Positions 17,709-25,050 of a stretch of DNA of 64,000 nucleotides are shown piece by piece. Location of the stretch: positions 45,201-109,200 of the forward strand of contig JAJRSO010000023.1 of assembly GCA_024278755.1 (NCBI GenBank), in the 5' to 3' direction. The DNA comes from Calditrichota bacterium. GTDB lineage: Bacteria > Calditrichota > Calditrichia > Calditrichales > Calditrichaceae. Under the pieces are notes generated by a model. That model saw nothing but the letters and a program-made list of their open reading frames with translations. It was not told the DNA's origin and did not search any database. The position numbers and the translations under genes were made by a program. How positions within the stretch are numbered: the stretch's first letter is position 1; the number at the start of each line of letters is the position of its first letter.

Positions 17709-19463
17709 ATGACCCGAACACATACCTGTGGTGCCTTAAACAAAAAAAACCTGGGACAAAAAGTTGTTTTGACCGGATGGGTAAATAAATGGCGAGACCT
17801 GGGCGGTTTGATTTTTATTGATTTGCGCGACCGTTACGGCAAAGTGCAAACGGTGTTTAATCCGGAAGAAAACGCGGAGGTCTATGAACAGGCCAAAGCG
17901 TTGCGCAGCGAAGATGTAGTTGAAATTAAGGGAACCGTTTCCGCCCGTCCGGACACTATGATTAACCAAGAAATGAAAACCGGCGAAATCGAAATTGCCG
18001 CTTCTTCCTTTCGTATTTTAAATAAAGCGAAAACTACACCGTTTGAAATTTTAGATGATATCGAGATAAATGAAGAATTGCGTTTAAAATACCGTTATCT
18101 GGATTTGCGACGTAGCAGCCTGCAGCGAAATTTACTGGTTCGCAGCAACGTGTATCATATTATCCGCGATTATTTTTATAAGAATGAATTTTTAGAAATT
18201 GAAACGCCTATCCTGATGAAAAGTACGCCGGAAGGCGCTCGCGATTTTTTAGTGCCTAGCCGAAACTATCCCGGGCGGTTTTATGCTTTGCCACAATCAC
18301 CCCAAACCTATAAACAATTATTAATGGTAGCCGGATTTGACCGCTATTTCCAGGTGGTGAAGTGTTTCAGGGATGAAGATTTACGTCGTGACCGTCAGCC
18401 GGAGTTTACGCAGAGAGATGTGGAGATGTCCTTCGTTGATGAAAATGATATTATTCGGATCGGTAGCGAACTGGTACAAAAGGTATTTAAAGAGGTTCTC
18501 GATATTTCCATGGAGATGCCTATCAAACGCCTGACTTTTAAAGAAGCATTTGAACGGTTTGGTTCGGATAAACCCGACTTACGTTTTGGGATGGAAATTC
18601 ACCGCTTAAATGAAGTGTTTACAAATTCCGATTTTAACGTTTTTAGCAGTGTGCTTGCATCTGACGGGGAAATAGCAGCGCTTGTGGTAAAAAACGGCGC
18701 CGATTTTAGTCGTAAAAAAATTGATAAATTAATCGACCGTGCCAAAGAATTAGGCGCAAAAGGGTTGGCCTATTGGAAATATCAGCAGGGAGAATTTTCT
18801 GCCGGGATTTCAAAATTTATTTCCAATATAGAGACCGAACAATTGATAGCGCTGCTTGGTCTGCACGATAATGACCTGATACTCAGCGCGGCCGATACGT
18901 ACGAAACGACCTTTTCTGTTTTGGGACAATTACGTCTCGAAATCGCGGAAGAGACCGGACTGATCCCACAGGATGCCTTCGCATTTTTATGGGTAACCGA
19001 TTTTCCGTTATTGGAATACAGCGAAGAAGAAGGGCGCTATATGGCAAGGCATCATCCCTTTACGAGTCCGCAGGAACAGGATCTTGAACTGTTGGATGCG
19101 CATCCTGAAAAAGTGAAGGCCAGAGCCTATGATCTGGTATTAAATGGCAGCGAAATTGCCGGCGGCAGTATTCGAATTCACACGAAAGAAATGCAGGAAA
19201 AAATGTTTGCCGCACTTAAAATCGATAAAGAAGAGGCCAAACAAAAATTCGGTTTTTTAATGGAAGCGCTGGAATATGGAGCGCCGCCACATGGCGGGAT
19301 TGCCTTTGGTTTGGATCGCCTTGTTATGCTTTTGGTTAATGCGGACTCCATCCGTGATGTCATTGCCTTTCCCAAAACCAGTTCGGCATTATCGCTTATG
19401 GACGAAGCGCCCTCTGCCGTTTCACAAGCGCAGTTAGATGAATTAAAAATAAAACTAAGCTAA
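17709..19463 (+). CDS. aspS: Aspartyl-tRNA synthetase, bacterial type
   Basis: This class II synthetase (584 residues) charges tRNA-Asp, or tRNA-Asp and tRNA-Asn if the enzyme is non-discriminating. It begins with the OB-fold anticodon-binding domain (TRTHTCGALNKKNLGQ), has motif 2 in FRDEDLRRDRQPEFTQ, a GAD insertion domain at about residues 285-400 as in bacterial AspRS, and motif 3 GGIAFGLDRLVML near the C-terminus. The frame is open upstream to 17589 but that part runs through the terminator, so the ATG at 17709 is the start. Confidence 0.96.
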   Translation: MTRTHTCGALNKKNLGQKVVLTGWVNKWRDLGGLIFIDLRDRYGKVQTVFNPEENAEVYEQAKALRSEDVVEIKGTVSARPDTMINQEMKTGEIEIAASSFRILNKAKTTPFEILDDIEINEELRLKYRYLDLRRSSLQRNLLVRSNVYHIIRDYFYKNEFLEIETPILMKSTPEGARDFLVPSRNYPGRFYALPQSPQTYKQLLMVAGFDRYFQVVKCFRDEDLRRDRQPEFTQRDVEMSFVDENDIIRIGSELVQKVFKEVLDISMEMPIKRLTFKEAFERFGSDKPDLRFGMEIHRLNEVFTNSDFNVFSSVLASDGEIAALVVKNGADFSRKKIDKLIDRAKELGAKGLAYWKYQQGEFSAGISKFISNIETEQLIALLGLHDNDLILSAADTYETTFSVLGQLRLEIAEETGLIPQDAFAFLWVTDFPLLEYSEEEGRYMARHHPFTSPQEQDLELLDAHPEKVKARAYDLVLNGSEIAGGSIRIHTKEMQEKMFAALKIDKEEAKQKFGFLMEALEYGAPPHGGIAFGLDRLVMLLVNADSIRDVIAFPKTSSALSLMDEAPSAVSQAQLDELKIKLS

Positions 19464-19494
19464 GAAATTGTTTCCTGTATATTTAAACAAAATC

Positions 19495-19523
19495 TTGACT
19501 CTATTTGGAGATTTTCTTAGCTT
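19495..19523 (+). promoter_or_regulatory. Possible promoter for the lipoprotein/LysM pair
   Basis: TTGACT (19495-19500) and TAGCTT (19518-19523) are 17 bases apart, about 47 bases before the lipoprotein ATG. The flanking TCTTGACTC 9-mer is shared with the proposed promoter at 6907. Confidence 0.38.
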
Positions 19524-19569
19524 TGCACATTATATACCAAAACAACCAAACGTCCAGGAGGCCTAATTT

Positions 19570-19839
19570 ATGAAGTCATTTAAAATTTTTCTGATTCTTC
19601 TTTTCGGCGCGGCAACTATATCCGTAACAAGTTGTGGCTGGAAACCGAGCGAAGAAGAAATTAAACAGCTCGAAGAAACCAGAGCGGCTGCTTTATCTGC
19701 AGAACAAACATTAGCGGATAAGAAAGTCGAAAAGCAGGATTTGGAAGCTAAAGTTGCTGCAAAAAAAGCAGAATTAGCAAAAATTAAAGCTGATAAAGAA
19801 AGTGTACAGCAGCACGTAGAACAATCGAATGCCCAATAA
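19570..19839 (+). CDS. Small coiled-coil lipoprotein
   Basis: This 89-residue protein has a lipoprotein signal peptide ending in SVTSC (Cys22 as the lipidated residue; the lipobox is slightly non-canonical). The mature part is entirely Ala/Glu/Lys-rich helix with heptad character (QTLADKKVEKQDLEAKVAAKK), like Lpp/murein-lipoprotein-type proteins. A strong AGGAGG site precedes the ATG. It is followed 33 bases later by a LysM protein, so the pair may tether the outer membrane to peptidoglycan. A specific family is not recognised. Confidence 0.8.
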   Translation: MKSFKIFLILLFGAATISVTSCGWKPSEEEIKQLEETRAAALSAEQTLADKKVEKQDLEAKVAAKKAELAKIKADKESVQQHVEQSNAQ

Positions 19840-19872
19840 GCAAGTGCATTTCAATAAAGGAGATATAATATT

Positions 19873-20718
19873 ATGAAGATAAAATCTATTTTTTCTGTAA
19901 TGCTGCTGGTGATTGTTCTTGCCTTTAGCAGTGTATTCGCGCAGACATACAACTATGAAGAAATGACTCAGGAACAGTACAATACATATCTTGCCGAATG
20001 GCAGCAACGGTTAGAAACCGCTCAGGCAGGTATTGATACCGAAAACAGTGAAATTGACGCTCTTAAAAAAGAATTAGACAGCCTTCAGGGTGAAATTGAC
20101 AGCGAATGGGATGCGATGTATACCGCCGCTTCAGCCGACCAGCCTGCTTTTAATTCCTACGGTGAAAGCCTGAACGGCTTAAAAAGCGATGCTTCCAGTA
20201 TGCTGAACATGACTCCGGAAGAAATTTACAGCAAATCTGCAGAAGTGGATGAGCTTCAGGCCCGTTTAGACGAAGCCAAGAAAAACCATTTTTCCGCTAC
20301 CAGCGATAACACCGCCGAATTAAATGCGATTCAGAGCCTGGTTGATCAGATTAAAGCCAAAGGCGCCGCAGCTATTCCGCCTTCCTATACCGTTATGCGT
20401 GGCGACTATCTGTGGAAAATCGCAGCCAAAGAAGATATTTATGGCGACGCTTATGCCTGGATGCGTATTTATACATCCAATAAAGATCAGATTAAAGACC
20501 CGGATATGATTTTCCCGGATCAGGTATTTACCATCGAACGTCAGGTTGGCGCTAACCAACATCTGGTCGTTAAAGGTGAAAATCTGTCCAAGATTGCCGG
20601 ATACGGAAATGTGTACGGAAGCGCTTTTAAATGGCAGAAACTGTATGAAGCGAATAAAAATACGATTTCTGATCCCAGTGTAATTTATCCTTATCAGGTT
20701 TTAAAAATTGCCAGATAA
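19873..20718 (+). CDS. Exported protein with coiled coil and two LysM domains
   Basis: This 281-residue protein has a signal peptide (cut near SVFAQT), a coiled-coil region (residues about 35-160, with a Glu/Leu/Asp heptad pattern), and two LysM peptidoglycan-binding modules: YTVMRGDYLWKIA (about 174-226) and HLVVKGENLSKIA (about 231-280). Both modules have an insertion with an aromatic-rich YGDAYAWMRIY / YGSAFKWQKLY segment, a form often seen in FCB-group and spirochaete envelope proteins. AAAGGAGAT precedes the ATG. No catalytic domain is present, so a structural cell-wall role is likely. Confidence 0.88.
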   Translation: MKIKSIFSVMLLVIVLAFSSVFAQTYNYEEMTQEQYNTYLAEWQQRLETAQAGIDTENSEIDALKKELDSLQGEIDSEWDAMYTAASADQPAFNSYGESLNGLKSDASSMLNMTPEEIYSKSAEVDELQARLDEAKKNHFSATSDNTAELNAIQSLVDQIKAKGAAAIPPSYTVMRGDYLWKIAAKEDIYGDAYAWMRIYTSNKDQIKDPDMIFPDQVFTIERQVGANQHLVVKGENLSKIAGYGNVYGSAFKWQKLYEANKNTISDPSVIYPYQVLKIAR

Positions 20719-20735
20719 AGGAATTGAAATTTCAA

Positions 20736-20775
20736 AAAAAGCTTCTGTTCGTACCGTTCAGAAGCTTTTTTTATT
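20736..20775 (+). terminator. Intrinsic terminator after the LysM gene
   Basis: Perfect 12-bp stem AAAAAGCTTCTG/CAGAAGCTTTTT around an 11-base loop, followed by more T residues. It ends only a few bases before the phoH start codon. Confidence 0.85.
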
Positions 20776-20781
20776 TTAGCT

Positions 20782-21765
20782 ATGAATGAACTTTTTAAAA
20801 CAGAAATACGTCTGCCGGATAAAATAGATCCCCGTCTGTTTTTATTACCGGATAACCAGTTACAGCAAATATTCGAGCAGAATTATCAAATACGTATGGT
20901 TATCCGCGGACATTTGATTAAATTACTCGGCTCCCAACAGAGCGTTAAAGAAGCGCAGACAGTTCTGGACGAGCTAATAAAAATTGCCGGGAAAAACGGA
21001 AGCCTAACCAGTCGCGATATTGAAACGGCAATACGAATTGATCAAATGTCCGAATCTCCCAATAAAAATAACGGGCAGCAGATTTTTACGGCAAAAAACA
21101 TTGTCTCTGCCCGGACACCCGGACAGGAAAAACTATTAAAGGCCTTTAATAAGAGTGATATTGTATTTGCCGTAGGGCCTGCCGGAACAGGGAAAACCTA
21201 CCTTGCTGTCGCTAAAGCCGTGCATTATTTAAATAGCGGCCGTATTCGAAAAATCGTTCTGGCGCGTCCCGCCGTAGAAGCCGGAGAAAGTCTTGGCTTT
21301 TTGCCCGGCGATTTTAAGGAAAAAATTGATCCCTATCTTAAACCTTTATACGATGCCCTTGAGGATATGCTGCCTTTCGAAAGTCTAAAAAAGTTTATGG
21401 ACCAACAGGTAATCGAAATTTTGCCTCTGGCTTTTATGCGGGGACGCACTCTTAACAATGCTTTTGTGATTTTGGACGAAGCGCAAAATGCAACATTTAC
21501 CCAGATGAAAATGTTCTTAACCCGGCTAGGAAAAAATTCACGGGCGGTTGTAACCGGCGATATTACTCAAATCGACCTGCCTTCCGTAAAACAATCGGGC
21601 CTAATCAGCAGTATACATCTTTTAAAAGGAATAAGCGGTATACAATTTGTTTATCTTAAAAAAGAAGATGTTGTGCGCCACACCCTGGTAAAAGACATAA
21701 TCGATGCATATGAACGCTGGGATGAAAACTCAAAAGAAGACCAAACTCCTGTCGATGTCGGTTGA
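20782..21765 (+). CDS. phoH: PhoH family ATPase
   Basis: This 327-residue cytoplasmic ATPase has an N-terminal KH-like segment (IRGHLIKLLGSQQSVKEAQ), the P-loop GPAGTGKT at about residues 132-139, LARPAVEAGESLGFLPGD after it, and the Walker B stretch VILDEAQNAT. PhoH/YbeZ proteins are implicated in RNA metabolism and ribosome maturation. The gene is odd in its 5' context: the ATG comes about 7 bases after the T-tract of the preceding terminator and has no Shine-Dalgarno sequence, so it is either reached by read-through or starts on a very short leader. No ybeY-like gene follows. Confidence 0.93.
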   Translation: MNELFKTEIRLPDKIDPRLFLLPDNQLQQIFEQNYQIRMVIRGHLIKLLGSQQSVKEAQTVLDELIKIAGKNGSLTSRDIETAIRIDQMSESPNKNNGQQIFTAKNIVSARTPGQEKLLKAFNKSDIVFAVGPAGTGKTYLAVAKAVHYLNSGRIRKIVLARPAVEAGESLGFLPGDFKEKIDPYLKPLYDALEDMLPFESLKKFMDQQVIEILPLAFMRGRTLNNAFVILDEAQNATFTQMKMFLTRLGKNSRAVVTGDITQIDLPSVKQSGLISSIHLLKGISGIQFVYLKKEDVVRHTLVKDIIDAYERWDENSKEDQTPVDVG

Positions 21766-21834
21766 ATTGAATTATAAAAATAGCTACATTTCATTTCTGT
21801 TTACAGCAAAAGTTTATAAGCCGAAAGGAATACA

Positions 21835-23022
21835 ATGAAAGCAATCAGAGAAGTTGTAATTGTTAGTGCCGCCCGTACTGCTATCGGGTCGTTTAACGGA
21901 GCTCTAAAAAATATTCCGGCTGTAAAACTGGGAAGTATTGCTATCGAAGGAGCCTTAAAAAGAGCCGGTATTGAAAAGAGTCTGGTTGATGAAGTTATTA
22001 TGGGCAATGTGTTGCCGGCAAATGAAGGACAGGCGCCGGCTCGTCAGGCCGCTTTGGGCGCCGGATTAGACAAATCGGTTGAATGCATGACTATAAACAA
22101 AGTTTGCGGATCCGGATTAAAATCCGTCATGCTGGCTGCACAGGCCATAATGGTTGGCGATGCCGATGTCATCGTTGCCGGCGGCATGGAAAATATGACA
22201 CAGGTCCCATATTATCTGCCTTCGAACCGTTGGGGTTCTAAAATGGGCAATACGGAAATTGTCGATGGAATGGTAAAAGACGGACTATGGGATGTGTATA
22301 ACGACTTTCATATGGGCAGCGCCGCTGAAATGTGTGCAGAAGAATGCGGCCTTTCCCGAGAAGATCAGGATGCCTTTGCCATAAACAGCTATAAACGGGC
22401 CATCAAAGCTCAGGAAGAGGGCCTCTTTAAGGAAGAAATCGTACCTGTTGAAATTCCTCAAAGGAAGAAAGACCCGATTGTTTTTGATACGGATGAAGAA
22501 CCGGGAAAAGTTAGATTCGAAAAAATTGCTTCTCTGCGTTCACCCTTTAAAAAAGAGGGTTCCGTAACAGCAGCAAATGCCTCTTCCATTAACGACGGAG
22601 CGGCCGCGGTTGTAGTAATGGCAAAGGAAAAAGCCGACGCATTGGGATTAACGGGACTCTTTCGGATTGTGGCCCAGGCTTCGGCGGCAAAAGAGCCGGA
22701 AAAATTTACCACCGCTCCTGCGGATTCCATTCGGAAGGCTCTAAAGAGAGCGGAACTTAATACTTCGGATATAGATTTATTTGAAATAAATGAAGCCTTT
22801 GCCGTTGTTTCGCTAATTAACAATAAGCTGTTGGATATTCCGGAAGAAAAAGTGAATATAAACGGAGGAGCGGTTGCACTCGGTCATCCCATCGGCGCCA
22901 GCGGAGCACGCATTTTAACCACGCTGCTCTACGCCTTAAAAAACACAAATAAAAAGCGGGGGTTGGCCTCCCTGTGCATTGGCGGCGGCGAAGCATCGAC
23001 CCTTATCGTTGAAAAAGTGTAG
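21835..23022 (+). CDS. Acetyl-CoA C-acetyltransferase (thiolase)
   Basis: This 395-residue biosynthetic-type thiolase condenses two acetyl-CoA to acetoacetyl-CoA or runs the reverse cleavage. The nucleophilic Cys91 lies in INKVCGSGLKSV, the His region in NGGAVALGHPIGASGAR, and the second catalytic Cys in SLCIGGGEA near the C-terminus. AAAGGAA precedes the ATG. It is followed 9 bases later by a 3-hydroxyacyl-CoA dehydrogenase gene, so the pair serves butyrate/hydroxybutyrate-type or beta-oxidation metabolism. Sequence alone does not fix the direction. Confidence 0.93.
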   Translation: MKAIREVVIVSAARTAIGSFNGALKNIPAVKLGSIAIEGALKRAGIEKSLVDEVIMGNVLPANEGQAPARQAALGAGLDKSVECMTINKVCGSGLKSVMLAAQAIMVGDADVIVAGGMENMTQVPYYLPSNRWGSKMGNTEIVDGMVKDGLWDVYNDFHMGSAAEMCAEECGLSREDQDAFAINSYKRAIKAQEEGLFKEEIVPVEIPQRKKDPIVFDTDEEPGKVRFEKIASLRSPFKKEGSVTAANASSINDGAAAVVVMAKEKADALGLTGLFRIVAQASAAKEPEKFTTAPADSIRKALKRAELNTSDIDLFEINEAFAVVSLINNKLLDIPEEKVNINGGAVALGHPIGASGARILTTLLYALKNTNKKRGLASLCIGGGEASTLIVEKV

Positions 23023-23031
23023 GAGATAGAA

Positions 23032-23874
23032 ATGAAAATTAGTGTAATTGGCAGTGGAACCATGGGTAACGGAATCGCCCATGTGTTTGCCCAGTTTGGC
23101 TTTGACGTGACATTAATTGATTTAAAAGATGAAATTCTTACGGCGGCTCTGGGCCGGATTGAAAAAAATATGGGGCGCCAGCTTAAAAAAGAGATTATTA
23201 CCGAACAGCAGATGAAAGACGCTTTGAGCAGAATTTCACTTTCGACGGATCTGCATGCGGCGGCCGATTCGGCGCTGGTTGTGGAAGCCGCTTCCGAAAA
23301 CAAACAGATCAAAGAAAAGATTTTTAAGGATTTGGACGCCCTGTGCGCCCCTGAAACGATCTTAGCCAGCAACACCTCTTCTATTTCCATCACCGGACTC
23401 GGCGCCGTTACCGGCCGTCCGGGAAAAGTGATTGGTATGCATTTTATGAATCCCGTGCCCATGATGGAACTTGTGGAAATTATCCGTGGCCTGGCTACAT
23501 CGGACGAAACATATAAGGTCGTGAAGGAAATGACGGAAAAGGTGCAAAAGACGCCGGTAGAAGTGAATGACTTTCCGGGATTTATTTCCAACCGTATTTT
23601 AATGCCCATGATAAACGAAGCCATTTATACGGTTATGGAAGGTGTTGCCGATGTGGAAGCGGTGGATGCCGTAATGAAACTGGGAATGAACCATCCCATG
23701 GGGCCCTTAACCTTAGCAGATTTTATCGGGCTGGATGTATGCCTTGATATTATGAATGTCTTATATGACGGCTTGGGTGACCCCAAATACAGAGCGTGTC
23801 CGCTGTTAAAGAAAATGGTGGCGGCGGGACATCTCGGAAGAAAAAGTAAAAAAGGGTTTTACACTTACGAATAA
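23032..23874 (+). CDS. hbd: 3-hydroxybutyryl-CoA dehydrogenase
   Basis: This 280-residue NAD(P)-dependent enzyme interconverts acetoacetyl-CoA and 3-hydroxybutyryl-CoA. The dinucleotide motif is at the N-terminus ([12 protein letters not shown]), the catalytic His lies in [15 protein letters not shown], and [19 protein letters not shown] is the family signature. The length is typical of the single-function clostridial-type enzyme. The gene ends directly against nusB, in the same reading frame. Confidence 0.94.
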   Translation: MKISVIGSGTMGNGIAHVFAQFGFDVTLIDLKDEILTAALGRIEKNMGRQLKKEIITEQQMKDALSRISLSTDLHAAADSALVVEAASENKQIKEKIFKDLDALCAPETILASNTSSISITGLGAVTGRPGKVIGMHFMNPVPMMELVEIIRGLATSDETYKVVKEMTEKVQKTPVEVNDFPGFISNRILMPMINEAIYTVMEGVADVEAVDAVMKLGMNHPMGPLTLADFIGLDVCLDIMNVLYDGLGDPKYRACPLLKKMVAAGHLGRKSKKGFYTYE

Positions 23875-24327
23875 ATTATTAAAAGAAGAGCAGAACGCCA
23901 GTTTGCGCTTCAGTCGCTTTACAGTCTGGAGTACAACGATATACAAATCACAGAATTATTGGAACGGTTAGACGATTCAAAGAAAGAATCGGTGAGCGAG
24001 TTTTCATTAAAACTGATAGAAGAATGTTCCCGACGTAAGGAAGAGTTGGATTCGCTGATCAAACCGTATCTGAAAAACTGGGAATTCAGCCGCGTTGCAA
24101 TGATCGATAAAATCCTTTTACGAATGGCAGTTGCCGAGTTTTTATACTTTGAATTGGTACCGCCCGAAGCGACTATGAATGAGGTTATTGAAATTAGTAA
24201 GGACTTCAGTACCGAGCGCAGCGGGAAATTTATTAACGGTATACTCGATTCTATTTTAAAAAAATTACGTAAAGATAAAAAAATAAAGAAAACGGGACGA
24301 GGCTATTTCCCGGCCGAAACGAAATAA
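23875..24327 (+). CDS. nusB: Transcription antitermination factor NusB (no canonical start codon)
   Basis: The reading frame encodes a full NusB: KRRAERQFALQSLYSLE at the N-terminus (the Arg-rich RNA-binding helix) and DKILLRMAVAEFLYF, then PEATMNEVIEISKDFST and SGKFINGILD in the C-terminal half. The first in-frame canonical-type start, TTG at 23959, would remove the first helix. Upstream of KRRAER the frame holds only ATT ATT and then the hbd stop codon at 23872-23874, so a full-length product (149-150 residues) needs an AUU start, or the ATG has been lost by mutation or sequence error. NusB works with NusE in antitermination at rRNA operons. It heads a nusB-phosphoesterase-secA run. Confidence 0.85.
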   Translation: MIKRRAERQFALQSLYSLEYNDIQITELLERLDDSKKESVSEFSLKLIEECSRRKEELDSLIKPYLKNWEFSRVAMIDKILLRMAVAEFLYFELVPPEATMNEVIEISKDFSTERSGKFINGILDSILKKLRKDKKIKKTGRGYFPAETK

Positions 24328-24330
24328 AAA

Positions 24331-25044
24331 ATGACAGCTGCAATAATTTCCGATATTCATGCCAATCTCGAAGCGCTTAAGGCGGTTCTAAAATCGATTG
24401 AACAATATGACGTCGATTCGGTTTATTGTCTTGGCGATATTGTGGGATACGGTCCTAATCCGAATGAGTGTATCGAACTGGTACGTAGTAAATGTGCGCA
24501 CGTACTGATAGGCAACCACGATTATGCCGCCATTGGAAAAACAAATATTGAGTATTTTAATCAATATGCAAAGGCAGCGGCTTACTGGACAAGGGAGCAT
24601 TTAACGCCGGAGAATAAAGAGTATTTAACCTCTTTACCCTTTACCCATCAAAACGATGAAATGCTGATGGTACATGCTTCGCCAACGAATCCGGCGCATT
24701 GGTATTATGTGTTAAATCCGTATGATGCGCAGATTGAGATGCAGTCGTTTAATCAACCCTTGTGTTTTATCGGCCACTCACATGTACCGGTTGTGTATTC
24801 GGAGAGTGATGTGTTCCGCGGGGACTATTTTAATTTTGAATCCGGTAAAAAATATATTATTAATGCCGGCAGTGTGGGGCAGCCGAGGGATGGAAATCAT
24901 AAAGCATGTTATGCGTTGTACGACGTTCAGGCACAAAGCCTAAATTACATTCGCCTGGAATACGAAGTGCAGAAAACATATTCAAAAATAATCAAAGCAG
25001 GGCTTCCGCCGTTTCTGGCAGAACGCCTCTTGAAAGGATATTAA
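24331..25044 (+). CDS. Calcineurin-like metallophosphoesterase (YfcE-type fold)
   Basis: This 237-residue cytoplasmic phosphoesterase has all metal-binding motifs in order: SDIHANLEAL (residues 7-16), GDIVGYGPNP, GNHDYA, a lone His in MVHASP, GHSH, and then the INAGSVGQPRDGN signature. Relatives hydrolyse phosphodiesters, including cyclic nucleotides, but the substrate is not predictable. It starts 4 bases after nusB and ends 6 bases before secA, so the three are probably cotranscribed. Confidence 0.9.
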   Translation: MTAAIISDIHANLEALKAVLKSIEQYDVDSVYCLGDIVGYGPNPNECIELVRSKCAHVLIGNHDYAAIGKTNIEYFNQYAKAAAYWTREHLTPENKEYLTSLPFTHQNDEMLMVHASPTNPAHWYYVLNPYDAQIEMQSFNQPLCFIGHSHVPVVYSESDVFRGDYFNFESGKKYIINAGSVGQPRDGNHKACYALYDVQAQSLNYIRLEYEVQKTYSKIIKAGLPPFLAERLLKGY

Positions 25045-25050
25045 TTACTG

